Shown here piece after piece: positions 17,779 through 26,550 of a stretch of 64,000 nucleotides of DNA. Both the position numbers and the translations under genes were made by a program. The notes below the pieces were generated by a model, which did not search any database, was not told the DNA's origin, and saw only the letters and a program-made list of their open reading frames with translations. This DNA comes from Ramlibacter humi (GTDB lineage Bacteria > Pseudomonadota > Gammaproteobacteria > Burkholderiales > Burkholderiaceae_C). The first letter of the stretch is position 1. Each line of letters begins with the position of its first letter. The stretch covers positions 186,001-250,000 of the forward strand of contig NZ_SMLK01000003.1 of the NCBI RefSeq assembly GCF_004681975.1, written 5' to 3'.

Positions 17779-19824
17779 ATGGACACCCCCCTTTCGCCAG
17801 CCCCCCAAGGCGCCCTGCGCTGGCTGATGACCGTCACCGCAGGCACCGCCGCCGCCTGCTTCCTCACCTTCGCGCCCGCCCGCGCCGAGGACGCCGCGCC
17901 GCCGCAGAAGACCGAAAGCCCGTACTTCTTCGTGCAGGGCGCCGACCCCGCGGTGGACCGCCTGCCGCTCAAGGGCACGCAAGTCGACGTGCGCATCTCC
18001 GGGGTGATCGCCGACGTGACCGTCACGCAGACGTACCGCAACGAGGGCCGGCGGCCGATCGAGGCGAAGTACGTGTTCCCCGGCTCGACGCGCGCGGCCG
18101 TCAACGGCCTCACCGTGCGCCTGGGCGAGCGCATCGTCACCGCGCGCATCCGTGAGAAGCAGCAGGCCAGGGTCGAATACGAACAGGCGAAGGGCGAAGG
18201 CAAGACGGCCGCGCTGCTGGAGCAGCACCGCCCCAACGTGTTCCAGATGAACGTCGCCAACATCCTGCCCGGCGACGACGTGAAGGTGGAGCTGCGCTAC
18301 ACCGAGCTGCTGGTGCCGCAGTCGGGCAACTACCGGTTCGTGTTCCCCACCGTGGTGGGACCGCGCTACAACAGCCCGCAGTCGGCCGACGCCGGCGCGA
18401 AGTGGATCGCGCAGCCCACCCTGCCGCCGGGGACGCAGGACCAGCGCGCGCCCACCTTCGACCTGAAGGTCGCTCTCGCCAGCCCCATTGGCCTGAAGGA
18501 AATTCACTCCACCACGCACCAGGTGGAAGTGACCGAGGAAGGCGACAAGCGCGCCGGCGTGACGCTGGCGCGCGGCGAAGGCCGCCAGGACAACCGCGAT
18601 TTCATCCTCGACTACCGCCTGGCCGGCGACCGCATCGAATCGGGCGTCATGCTGTACCGCGGGCAGGACGAGAACTTCTTCCTGGCGATGGTGGAGCCGC
18701 CCAAGCACGTGGCGCCGGCCGCCATCAGCCCGCGCGAGTACATCTTCGTGGTCGACATCTCCGGCTCCATGCACGGCTTCCCGCTGGACACCGCCAAGGC
18801 CATGCTGCGCGAGCTGGTCGGCGGCCTGAAACCCAGCGACACCTTCAACGTGCTGCTGTTCTCGGGCAGCAGCGAGTTCCTGGCGCCGCGCAGCGTGCCC
18901 GCGACGCGCGCCAACATCGACCGCGCCATGGGCACGCTCGCCAACTACCGAGGCGGCGGCAGCACCGAGCTGATCCCCGCGCTGCGCAAGGTCTACGCCG
19001 AACCCAAGACGCCCGACGTGGCACGCACGGTGGTGGTGGTGACCGACGGCTACGTGTCGGTGGAACGCGAAGCCTTCGAGCTGGTGCGCCGCCACCTGTC
19101 CGAAGCCAACGTGTTCGCCTTCGGCATCGGCAGTTCGGTGAACCGCCACCTGATGGAAGGCCTGGCCCGCGCCGGCATGGGCGAGCCCTTCATCATCACC
19201 GACCCCGCGCAGGCGCCGGCCGAAGCCGCGCGCTTCCGCAAGATGATCGAGTCGCCCGTACTCACCAGCGTCAACGCGCGCTTCGAAGGCCTGGAGGTGT
19301 ACGACGTCGAGCCGCGCGAGCTGCCCGACGTGCTGGGCGAGCGCCCGGTGCTGGTGTTCGGCAAGTGGCGCGGCGATGCGCGCGGCCAGGTCGTCATCGA
19401 AGGCCGCAACGCCGCGGGCACCTACCGCGAAGCGCTGCCCGTCGGCGCGCAGGTCGCGCAGGACACCGCCGCGCTGCGCTACCTGTGGGCGCGCCACCGC
19501 ATCGCGCGCCTGTCCGACCAGGAAGGCCTGGAAGGCGGCGACGGGCTGCGGCAGCAGATCACCGACCTGGGCCTGCGCTACACGCTGCTCACGCAGTACA
19601 CCAGCTTCCTGGCCGTCGACCAGGTCGTGCGCACGGCCACGCCGGCCACGGCCGTGGACCAGCCGCTGCCCTTGCCGCAAGGCGTGGAAGCCACCGCCGT
19701 CGGCGCCGAAGTGCCCGGCACGCCGGAGCCCGCCACCTGGGGCGCGGTCTTCGTCACGCTGTCGGTGCTGGCCATGCTGGCGCGCCGCGCCCGCCGCCAG
19801 CGGGCGGAACGCTTCACCGCCTGA
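17779..19824 (+). CDS. VIT and vWA domain protein with C-terminal PEP-CTERM sorting signal
   Basis: 681 residues from ATG 17779, with GGGAG about 10 bases upstream; an in-frame extension back to 17482 would run into creD and lacks conservation. A signal peptide (about 1-36, ending APARAED) leads into a VIT domain (VDVRISGVIADVTVTQTYRNEG, about 60-190). A von Willebrand A domain follows with the MIDAS motif DISGSM (D326). The C-terminus has PEPATW (649-654), a hydrophobic stretch and RRARRQR: the tripartite PEP-CTERM signal. The exosortase follows 10 bases later, so this is the likely dedicated substrate. Role inferred: surface-anchored or processed metal-dependent adhesion protein under Cre control. 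Confidence 0.9.
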   Translation: MDTPLSPAPQGALRWLMTVTAGTAAACFLTFAPARAEDAAPPQKTESPYFFVQGADPAVDRLPLKGTQVDVRISGVIADVTVTQTYRNEGRRPIEAKYVFPGSTRAAVNGLTVRLGERIVTARIREKQQARVEYEQAKGEGKTAALLEQHRPNVFQMNVANILPGDDVKVELRYTELLVPQSGNYRFVFPTVVGPRYNSPQSADAGAKWIAQPTLPPGTQDQRAPTFDLKVALASPIGLKEIHSTTHQVEVTEEGDKRAGVTLARGEGRQDNRDFILDYRLAGDRIESGVMLYRGQDENFFLAMVEPPKHVAPAAISPREYIFVVDISGSMHGFPLDTAKAMLRELVGGLKPSDTFNVLLFSGSSEFLAPRSVPATRANIDRAMGTLANYRGGGSTELIPALRKVYAEPKTPDVARTVVVVTDGYVSVEREAFELVRRHLSEANVFAFGIGSSVNRHLMEGLARAGMGEPFIITDPAQAPAEAARFRKMIESPVLTSVNARFEGLEVYDVEPRELPDVLGERPVLVFGKWRGDARGQVVIEGRNAAGTYREALPVGAQVAQDTAALRYLWARHRIARLSDQEGLEGGDGLRQQITDLGLRYTLLTQYTSFLAVDQVVRTATPATAVDQPLPLPQGVEATAVGAEVPGTPEPATWGAVFVTLSVLAMLARRARRQRAERFTA

Positions 19825-19834
19825 GGAAGCCGCC

Positions 19835-20674
19835 ATGCTGCTCGAACGCCTTTACGCGCGGCCGCGGCTGCTGGAAGCCGCCATCGCGCTGGACCGCGCC
19901 GCGCCAGCCGTGTGGCTGGGCCTGCTGGCCGCGGCGCTGCTGCCGACGTGGGCCTGGATGGGACGCCGCGTGGCCGACGGCTCCGACGATCCGCTCGGCG
20001 TGCTGGCGCTGGCCGCGCTGGCCGTCACCGCGTGGTCGTGCCGCCGGCAGTTGCGCGTCGCGCCGCGTCTGCGGTGGCTGGCCGTGGCATTGCTGCTGGC
20101 CGTGGCGTCCAGCGTGGCGCAAGGCTGGTGGCCGCCGCTGCCGGCCGCCCTGCTTGGCCTGGCTTCGCTGGGCGCCGCGTTGGCCGCCTTCCTGCCGGCA
20201 CGCGTTGCCGCCGCGCCGGTGATGGGCCTGGCGGTGCTGTCGCTGCCCCTGCTGGCGTCGCTGCAGTTCTACGCCGGCTACCCGCTGCGCGTGCTGACGG
20301 CCGAAGCGAGCCGCTGGCTGCTGTCGCCCTTCTTCCTCGCCGAACGCATGGGCAGCAGCCTGCGCGTGGACGGCCGGCTGGTCATCGTCGACGCGCCGTG
20401 CTCCGGCGTGCAGATGCTGTGGCTCGGCTACTTCACCGCGTGCGTCACCGCGCTGTGGGCGGGGCGTGCGGACAAGTCCTTTCTCGCGCGGCTTCCGGCA
20501 GTGAGCGCCATCGTCCTGGCGGGCAACGTGATCCGCAACACCGTGCTGGTCGCGGGCGAGGCGATCGGGCGGCCCATGGTCGGAAACGCGCACGACGTCG
20601 TGGGACTGGCCGTGCTGGGCTTCGTTTGCACGGGCATCGCGTGGGTCATGCACGGGAACGGCCGCCATGTTTGA
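19835..20674 (+). CDS. Exosortase (Xrt family transpeptidase)
   Basis: 279 residues from ATG 19835 with AGGAAG upstream. At least seven hydrophobic segments. The exosortase/archaeosortase triad is present: Cys189 in DAPCSGVQ, Arg234 in GNVIRNT and His253 in NAHDVVGL. These enzymes recognise PEP-CTERM-type signals and cleave or transfer the protein at the inner membrane. The immediately upstream gene carries such a signal; no other PEP-CTERM protein was noticed in the window. The Xrt subclass cannot be assigned by eye. It overlaps the next gene by 8 bases. Confidence 0.92.
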   Translation: MLLERLYARPRLLEAAIALDRAAPAVWLGLLAAALLPTWAWMGRRVADGSDDPLGVLALAALAVTAWSCRRQLRVAPRLRWLAVALLLAVASSVAQGWWPPLPAALLGLASLGAALAAFLPARVAAAPVMGLAVLSLPLLASLQFYAGYPLRVLTAEASRWLLSPFFLAERMGSSLRVDGRLVIVDAPCSGVQMLWLGYFTACVTALWAGRADKSFLARLPAVSAIVLAGNVIRNTVLVAGEAIGRPMVGNAHDVVGLAVLGFVCTGIAWVMHGNGRHV

Positions 20675-21209
20675 CAACACCTTCCTCAACCGCGTGGCCC
20701 ATAAGCTGGCCTGGGCGGTGCTGTTGCCGCTGTGCCTGGCGTGGAGCGCCTGGGCGGCGTGGGGCCGGCCTGCTGCGCAATACGTTCCGAATGTGCAGCC
20801 CGAACTACCGGCCGAGTGGGAAGGCCGGCCCTTGCGCCCGCTGGCGCTGTCCGCGGTGGAAGAGCGGTTTGCCGATCGCTTCCCGGGCAGCATCGCCCGC
20901 CTCACCAACGGCCGGCAGGTGCTGGTGCTGCGCACCGTGCTGCAGCCCACGCGCATGCTGCACCCCGCGGCGGATTGCTACCGCGGCCTGGGTTGGCGCG
21001 TCGGCACGCAGGTGCTGTGGCGCGACGCGCAGGGTGAGTTGTGGCGCTGCTTCGAAGTGGAGCGCGGCGGCGTGCGCCAGCGCGTGTGCGAACGCATCGT
21101 CGACGCGCAAGGGCGCGGCTTCACCGACGCCTCGTCGTGGTACTGGTCCGCGGCGCTGGGCCAGTCGCACGGCCCGTGGCGCGCCGTCACCGTGGCGCAA
21201 CCGCTATGA
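20667..21209 (+). CDS. Exosortase-associated EpsI-like protein
   Basis: 180 residues. An N-terminal membrane anchor (about residues 13-32) precedes a short extracytoplasmic domain. The motif LHPAADCYRGLGW (98-110) resembles the His/Cys-Gly-Trp core of EpsI, the domain often fused to or encoded next to exosortases. Further cysteines are at CFEVE and VCERI. Overlaps with both neighbours (8 bases with the exosortase, ATGA with the transglycosylase) show tight coupling. EpsI function is unsolved; the family call is by motif and context. Confidence 0.72.
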   Translation: MFDNTFLNRVAHKLAWAVLLPLCLAWSAWAAWGRPAAQYVPNVQPELPAEWEGRPLRPLALSAVEERFADRFPGSIARLTNGRQVLVLRTVLQPTRMLHPAADCYRGLGWRVGTQVLWRDAQGELWRCFEVERGGVRQRVCERIVDAQGRGFTDASSWYWSAALGQSHGPWRAVTVAQPL

Positions 21210-22480
21210 AGACGCTGTTCGCCATCCTGGGCGCGCTGCTCGCCGTGCTGGTAGTGATCGCCCTCGCCGTGTTCCTCGTGCTGCGCATCGCGCTGACACC
21301 GCTGCCGGGCGAATGGGCGCTGCCGCTGGCCATCGGCCCGCTGAAGCTGCAGGCCGGCGTGCCGTCGGCCTTGCGGCTCGCGACCTCGTGGTGGGGTGCG
21401 CCGCTGCTGGACGGCCGCGCGCTGCCCGTCGCTCAAGGCCGGCTTCACATCCAGCACGCAGGCGACGGTGAACTGCAGGTGCGCTGCGCGCCGTGCACGC
21501 TGCAACCACCGGGCCTGGGGCAGGAGCCGCTGGTGCTGCCGGAAGTGCAGTTCACCGTGAGCCGCCTGGCCGACCTGCTGTCCGGCGAAGTGCGCAGCGG
21601 CGCGGTGCACGGCCGCTGGCAAGGCCAGCTGTCGCCTCAAGGGCTGCGCCTGCAACTGCGGATCCCCTCGACGCCGCTGGCCGACGGATTCGCGCTCTTC
21701 GCCGGCGTGATCCCGGAAGTGGGTCGAGCGCGGATCGGCGGAAGCTTCTCGCTGGACGCCACGTGGTCGCTGCCCCAGAGCACCTTGACGGTCACGCCAC
21801 GCATTGAGGGTTTCGAAGTCGCCGGCCTGGGCACCGAGGCGCTGGTGGGCGCGCGCAGCGCCTGCAGCCGGCGCGCCAGCCGCCTCACCGCCGACAGCTG
21901 GCTGGCCCGCGCGGTGGTCGCGGCGGAAGACCAGCGCTTCTGGGACCACACCGGCTACGACCTGGCGGAGTTGACCGCCTCGCTGGTGCGCAACAACGAA
22001 GCGCAGCGCATCCAGCGCGGCGCCAGCACGCTGTCGCAACAGGTGGCGCGCCTGCTCGTCACCGGTGACGAACGCAGCCCGGTGCGCAAGCTGCGCGAGC
22101 TGCTGTACGCGGTGGAGCTGGATCGCACGCTGGGCAAGCCACGGCTGTTGCACATGTACCTGGACCACGCGCCCTGGGGCGAAGGGCTGTGCGGCGCCGA
22201 GTCAGCGTCGCTGCGTTACTTCGGCGTGCGCGCGCACGAGCTCGGCCCCGCGCAGGCGGCCTGGCTGGCCGCGATGCTGCACAACCCCGGCTTCGAGGCG
22301 CAGCGGTGGGCCGGGCGCGGCGGCATCGACACCGCCCGCGCGCAATGGGTGCTGCTGGCCATGCGCGGCATGCCGCGCGCCAAGAAACTGGCGCTGGCCG
22401 AACAATTGCCGATGCTGGACTGGACGCCGCGCTGGGCCGAACCGGGCACCAGCGACGGCGGCAAGGCGGCGCGTCCTTGA
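21206..22480 (+). CDS. Biosynthetic peptidoglycan transglycosylase (GT51) with large N-terminal domain
   Basis: 424 residues. Membrane anchor 7-29, then an unassigned domain of about 200 residues, then a GT51 glycosyltransferase domain. The catalytic EDQRFWDH (Glu241), RGASTLSQQ (271-279) and RKLRELLYAVELDR motifs are present. There is no penicillin-binding transpeptidase domain, so it is a monofunctional lipid II polymerase or a relative. The N-terminal domain is unusual for MtgA-type enzymes. It closes the exosortase operon (ATGA overlap), linking sorting of the VIT-vWA protein to the cell wall by context. Confidence 0.88.
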   Translation: MKTLFAILGALLAVLVVIALAVFLVLRIALTPLPGEWALPLAIGPLKLQAGVPSALRLATSWWGAPLLDGRALPVAQGRLHIQHAGDGELQVRCAPCTLQPPGLGQEPLVLPEVQFTVSRLADLLSGEVRSGAVHGRWQGQLSPQGLRLQLRIPSTPLADGFALFAGVIPEVGRARIGGSFSLDATWSLPQSTLTVTPRIEGFEVAGLGTEALVGARSACSRRASRLTADSWLARAVVAAEDQRFWDHTGYDLAELTASLVRNNEAQRIQRGASTLSQQVARLLVTGDERSPVRKLRELLYAVELDRTLGKPRLLHMYLDHAPWGEGLCGAESASLRYFGVRAHELGPAQAAWLAAMLHNPGFEAQRWAGRGGIDTARAQWVLLAMRGMPRAKKLALAEQLPMLDWTPRWAEPGTSDGGKAARP

Positions 22481-22503
22481 TGCGGCGGCCGCTTCGACTG
22501 GTT

Positions 22504-22869
22504 TCAGCGCCCGCCGTCGGGCGGCGGGGCCTCGGCTTCGCGGAGGTCGCTCCAGCTGCGTGAGCGCTCCACGATGCGCGACACGTTGCGGCCGATCGTC
22601 GACGTGACGCCGGTGCGGTCGCCCGCGGCCTGGAAGTCGTTGCGTTGCCGCTGCGCGCGCACCTTCGACTGGTCGAGGACGATCGCGCCATGGCTGTCGC
22701 GCACTTCCGCGGGCAACGGCTGCACATCGCTCATGACCTGACCCGGCGACGAAGGCGGCGCATCGGAGTCGGCGGGGACCGCCGGCGTGGCCGGCTGCGC
22801 CATCGCACCGCCAGCCAGTCCCGCCGTCAGCGCCATCACGGCCAACGGCCGTGCTTGCTGCATCTTCAT
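22504..22869 (-). CDS. Small secreted protein of unknown function
   Basis: 121 residues from ATG 22869 with AGGAGAA upstream; an ATG two codons later is an alternative. A signal peptide (about 1-24, ending GAMAQ) is followed by a charged, low-complexity mature part with no family I recognise. It is convergent with the transglycosylase gene and ends 24 bases after it, and is divergent from the Spy-like gene. Periplasmic location is inferred from the signal peptide. Confidence 0.68.
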   Translation of the reverse strand: MKMQQARPLAVMALTAGLAGGAMAQPATPAVPADSDAPPSSPGQVMSDVQPLPAEVRDSHGAIVLDQSKVRAQRQRNDFQAAGDRTGVTSTIGRNVSRIVERSRSWSDLREAEAPPPDGGR

Positions 22870-23120
22870 GGGGTTCTCCTGGTGAGATGGATCAGCCCAT
22901 GATGGGCGGACCCCCCATCCGCGTCTGTGGCCCGGAACGGTGTCCCCCCGTAGGACGCGCCGCACGGCGCGCGGGCAGCCCAGCTGTGACGAGGCCCGGC
23001 CCCGCCTTTACGTTTGCTCTACCTTCCCGGCATGGCCCGTTTGCACGCGGCGCCGAAACTGCCTTCCAACCTGAGGCGGGATCCCGCCGAAGGCCCAACC
23101 ACCCGGAAGGAAAGCAAGCC

Positions 23121-23600
23121 ATGAAATCGCACATCCGCAAGCACCTCGTCACCTGCGCGCTGCTGGCCGGCGCGGCGTTCGCCGTGCAGGCGCAGCCGGC
23201 CCCCGGCACCCCGCCCGCCGGCGGCACGCAAGCCCAGCAGGGCCGCAAGGCGTTCGATCCCGCCAAGCGCGCCGAGCGCGTGAACAAGCGCCTGGCCGAC
23301 CTGAAGCAGAAGCTGAAGATCGCGCCCAACCAGGAAAGCGCCTGGACCACGTTCGCCAACGCCATGCAGCCGCCCGCGGCCGGCCAGCGCCCCGACCGCG
23401 GCGCCCTCGCCAATCTGAGCACGCCGGACCGCATCGACCACATGCGTGCCATGCGTGACCAGCGCAACGCCGAGATGGACCGCCGCGCCGACGCCACCAA
23501 GGCCTTCTATGCCCAGCTGAACGCCGACCAGAAGAAGACCTTCGACAACGAGACGGCTCGCATGTTCAACCGCGGCCCCGGCGGCCACCGCCACGGCTGA
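23121..23600 (+). CDS. Spy/CpxP-like LTxxQ periplasmic protein
   Basis: 159 residues with AAGGAAA upstream. A signal peptide (1-24, ending VQAQ) leads into a helical, charged mature protein with the repeat-like segment KQKLKIAPNQESAWTTFA and a second YAQLNADQKKTFD, matching the LTxxQ pattern of Spy/CpxP. Such proteins act as periplasmic chaperones or envelope-stress modulators. A histidine-rich C-terminus (GGHRHG) may bind metal. A terminator follows. Confidence 0.82.
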   Translation: MKSHIRKHLVTCALLAGAAFAVQAQPAPGTPPAGGTQAQQGRKAFDPAKRAERVNKRLADLKQKLKIAPNQESAWTTFANAMQPPAAGQRPDRGALANLSTPDRIDHMRAMRDQRNAEMDRRADATKAFYAQLNADQKKTFDNETARMFNRGPGGHRHG

Positions 23601-23606
23601 TCCGGA

Positions 23607-23650
23607 CCGTTCGGGCTGAGCTTGCCGAAGCGTTCGACAGGCTCGGGCGG
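23607..23650. repeat. REP-like dispersed palindrome, degenerate copy
   Basis: CCGTTCGGGCTGAGCTTGCC followed by a partial inverted arm (GTTCGACAGGCTCGGGCGG). It belongs to the same family as the copies near 33343, 40729, 42159 and 43960. Located between the Spy-like gene and its terminator. Confidence 0.7.
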
Positions 23651-23653
23651 AAC

Positions 23654-23692
23654 AAAAAAGCCTGCCCCGGCTCTCGCCGGGCAGGCTTTTCT
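23654..23692. terminator. Bidirectional intrinsic terminator
   Basis: AAAAGCCTGCCC, a short loop region, then GGGCAGGCTTTT: a GC stem flanked by A-run and T-run on opposite sides, so it can terminate both the Spy-like gene (+) and pagL-like gene (-). Confidence 0.88.
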
Positions 23693-23715
23693 TCATGGCC
23701 GCGGTGAACGCGGGA

Positions 23716-24264
23716 TCAGAACTTCACCGCGTAGCGCACCGCGTACAGGTTGATCCCGGGGTTGGGCTTGCGCGCCCCGCCGTTGGACGAGTGCTGCCAG
23801 CGCAGGCTCACCTCCGACCCCTTGCCGATGTCGTACCCCAGCGCCAGGTTGTCGCTGAAATTCCACTCTGAAGACTGCACGCGGTTCGCCGTGACGTACT
23901 GCTTGTCCAGCACGGACAAGCCGATGCCGGCCTCGACGAACCAGGGCGCCTGCGCGGGGCGCCAGCGGAACATGGGCACCAGCCCGAGCTGCGCGTAGGT
24001 GCGGTGGCCGCCGCCGGGCGCGTCGGCGCGCCAGCCACTGAGGAACACCTCGGTCGCACCCGTGAACTCGCCGCCGGCGAATTCGCTGCGCCAGACCCAG
24101 GGCCACTGCGCCCCGACCGTGACCGCCTTCAGGCCGTCCTTCGGCCCAGGGCCGCCCTGCACGAACACCGTGGCCGGCCGCCAGTCCTGCGCGAAGGCGG
24201 CCAACGGCAGGGCGCCGGCGAGAAGCACCGCTGCAAGACAAGGGATTCGGGCGGAACGCGGCAT
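23716..24264 (-). CDS. Acyloxyacyl hydrolase (PagL-like lipid A 3-O-deacylase)
   Basis: 182 residues from ATG 24264; the upstream in-frame extension is not conserved. A signal peptide (about 1-25, AAFAQ) precedes a beta-barrel-like protein ending in an aromatic residue (AVKF), as outer-membrane proteins do. The PagL active-site segment RWQHSSNGG supplies His and Ser. At the position where Pseudomonas PagL has the catalytic Glu (12 residues after the Ser), an Asn is seen (PNPGIN). PagL removes the 3-O acyl chain from lipid A in the outer membrane. Activity here is uncertain because of that residue. Confidence 0.83.
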   Translation of the reverse strand: MPRSARIPCLAAVLLAGALPLAAFAQDWRPATVFVQGGPGPKDGLKAVTVGAQWPWVWRSEFAGGEFTGATEVFLSGWRADAPGGGHRTYAQLGLVPMFRWRPAQAPWFVEAGIGLSVLDKQYVTANRVQSSEWNFSDNLALGYDIGKGSEVSLRWQHSSNGGARKPNPGINLYAVRYAVKF

Positions 24265-24505
24265 GGGCTCTTTCTGTTTCCGGGAAGTTGAGAAGGACGG
24301 TGGACGATTGTGGTGGAACCAGCCCAGCCTGGGAACCACCCCGCTGTCGTGCTGATGGATGGGGATGGAACTCCCGATTGCGCGAGGTTGGGCGCGTGTC
24401 GCACGCCCGGTCGCAACCGAGGCGACGGGCCTTGGGGCCTGCCGTCCTACAGGTCACGGTAGAGCGCGCCGGTACAAAACTTCTCCGGGAGAACCACGCG
24501 CGAAA

Positions 24506-25276
24506 ATGGACATGGCAGACCATCCGGCCGCCCCGCCGCTGACCGTGATGACGGTCAACATCCACAAGGGCTTCACGACCTTCAACCGCAAGTTCATCTT
24601 GCCGGAGCTGCGCGACGCCGTGCGCAAGATCGGCGCCGATGTAGTGTTCTTGCAGGAGGTGCTGGGCTCGCACGAAGGCCACGGCAGGCGCATCCAGGAC
24701 TGGCCGGACGAGCCGCACTACGAATTCCTGGCTGACAGCATCTGGCCGCAGTACGCGTACGGCCGCAACGTCGTGTACCCCAAGGGCGAGCACGGCAACG
24801 CCGTGATGTCCAAGTTCCCCATCGTGCATTTCCAGAACCACGACGTGTCCCTGCCGGGACCGGAGAAGCGCGGCCTGCTGCACTGCGTGCTGCGCGTGCC
24901 GGGGCAGCCGGTGGACGTGCACGCCATCTGCGTGCACCTGGGCCTGGCCGAGTCGCACCGCGTGCAGCAGCTGGACCTGCTGTGCGAGATGGTGCGCAGC
25001 GAAGTGCCCGACAACGCGCCGCTCGTCGTGGCGGGCGACTTCAACGACTGGCGCCGCCGCGCCAACGCGATCCTGGAGCGTGAGATCGGCCTGCGCGAAG
25101 TCTTCGTGCACGCCTACGGCGAGTCGGCCAAGACCTTCCCGGCGCGCTTTCCGCTGCTGTCCCTGGACCGCATCTACGTGCGCAACGCGTCCGTCCACCT
25201 GCCGGTGGTGCTGCCGCGCCGCCCGTGGTCCCACCTGTCCGACCACGCACCGCTCGTGGCGGAGATCCACCTGTAG
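24506..25276 (+). CDS. Endonuclease/exonuclease/phosphatase family protein (YbhP-like)
   Basis: 256 residues from ATG 24506 (a second ATG two codons later is possible). EEP-fold motifs: [15 protein letters not shown] (metal-binding Glu), [17 protein letters not shown] and the terminal [10 protein letters not shown]. It lies 26 bases upstream of clsB, and ybhN follows, reproducing the E. coli ybhP-clsB-ybhN order. A phospholipid-linked phosphodiesterase role is therefore likelier than DNA repair, but is an inference from context. Confidence 0.88.
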   Translation: MDMADHPAAPPLTVMTVNIHKGFTTFNRKFILPELRDAVRKIGADVVFLQEVLGSHEGHGRRIQDWPDEPHYEFLADSIWPQYAYGRNVVYPKGEHGNAVMSKFPIVHFQNHDVSLPGPEKRGLLHCVLRVPGQPVDVHAICVHLGLAESHRVQQLDLLCEMVRSEVPDNAPLVVAGDFNDWRRRANAILEREIGLREVFVHAYGESAKTFPARFPLLSLDRIYVRNASVHLPVVLPRRPWSHLSDHAPLVAEIHL

Positions 25277-25302
25277 AGACCGAAAGGACAAGAGAGGACA
25301 CC

Positions 25303-26550
25303 ATGTCCGCCCGCTGGTACGACGGCAACCGCTTCACCCTGCTGGAGAACGGCGAAGAGTTCTTCCCGCGCGTGCTCGCGCGCATCGCCGAGGCCCGCAG
25401 GGAAGTGGTCATCGAGAGCTTCATCCTCTTCGAGGACAAGGTCGGCCTGCAGCTGCACGAGGCGCTGGTCGCGGCCGCGCGCCGCGGCGTGCAGGTCGAC
25501 ATCACGGTCGACGGCTGGGGCTCCCCCGACCTGTCGCCCCACTTCATTTCCACGCTGTGCGAAGCCGGCGCGCGGCTGCACGTCTTCGATCCCGGCCCGC
25601 GGCCGTTCGGCTTCCGCCCCAAGGTGCTGCGCCGCATGCACCGCAAGATCGTGGTGGTCGACGGCCACATCGCCTTCATCGGCGGCATCAACTACTCGGC
25701 CGACCACCTGGGCGACTACGGCCCGGAAGCCAAGCAGGACTACGCGGCCGAAGTGGAAGGGCCCATCGTCGCGGAAATCCACCGCTTCGCCCATGCGGCA
25801 CTGGCGGCGGGCTCGCGCCACAACGCCTCGCGCCGCTGGTGGCGCTGGCGGCGGCAGGTGCGCAGCGCACCCGGGCAGCTGCCGCGCGCCGGCACCGCGC
25901 GCGCGATGCTGGTGACGCGCGACAACGGCTACCACCCCAGCGACATCGAGCACCAGTACCGCATCGCGATCCGCGCGGCCCGCAAGCGCATCGTCATCGC
26001 CAACGCCTACTTCTTCCCCGGCTACCGGCTGATCCGCGACCTGCGGCGCGCGGCACGGCGTGGCGTGGACGTGCGGCTGATCCTGCAGGGCACGCCCGAC
26101 ATGGCGATCGTGAAGGTCGGCGCGAGCGCGCTGTACGGCCACCTGGCGAAAGCGGGCGTGCGCATCTTCGAATACTGCGAACGCCCGCTGCACGGCAAGG
26201 TGGCGCTGGTCGACGGCGAGTGGGCCACCATCGGCTCGAGCAACCTCGACCCGCTGAGCCTGCAGCTGAACCTGGAAGCCAACGTCATCATCCGCGACCG
26301 CGGCTTCAACGAGGAGCTGTCGTCCAACCTGCAGCGGCTGATGCGCAAGAGCTGCCAGGAGATCTTGTACGAAGAGCTGGAGCACAACGCCGGCTGGCTG
26401 GGCGTGGTGCGCAGCTTCATCGCGTTCCACCTGGTGCGGCTGTATCCGGCGATGGCGTCGTGGCTGCCGCGCCACCGGCCCAGGCTCGCGCCCGCGATGC
26501 CGGAGGAGATGCAGCCGGCGTGCGCGGTGACGGGGGAGGAGGTGCGATGA
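25303..26550 (+). CDS. clsB: Cardiolipin synthase B
   Basis: 415 residues from ATG 25303 with GAGAGGA upstream. Two phospholipase D HKD motifs: MHRKIVVVDG with GGINYSADH, and LHGKVALVDG with GSSNLDPLS. Length and order match ClsB of E. coli, which condenses phosphatidylglycerols to cardiolipin at the inner membrane and lacks the two N-terminal helices of ClsA. The stop overlaps the ybhN start (ATGA). Confidence 0.93.
   Translation: MSARWYDGNRFTLLENGEEFFPRVLARIAEARREVVIESFILFEDKVGLQLHEALVAAARRGVQVDITVDGWGSPDLSPHFISTLCEAGARLHVFDPGPRPFGFRPKVLRRMHRKIVVVDGHIAFIGGINYSADHLGDYGPEAKQDYAAEVEGPIVAEIHRFAHAALAAGSRHNASRRWWRWRRQVRSAPGQLPRAGTARAMLVTRDNGYHPSDIEHQYRIAIRAARKRIVIANAYFFPGYRLIRDLRRAARRGVDVRLILQGTPDMAIVKVGASALYGHLAKAGVRIFEYCERPLHGKVALVDGEWATIGSSNLDPLSLQLNLEANVIIRDRGFNEELSSNLQRLMRKSCQEILYEELEHNAGWLGVVRSFIAFHLVRLYPAMASWLPRHRPRLAPAMPEEMQPACAVTGEEVR

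Noticed and set aside
17677-19836. 719-codon open frame on the minus strand opposite the VIT-vWA gene
   Set aside because: High-GC antisense shadow: low-complexity Arg/His/Ala product, no domain, while the plus strand encodes clear VIT, vWA and PEP-CTERM features.
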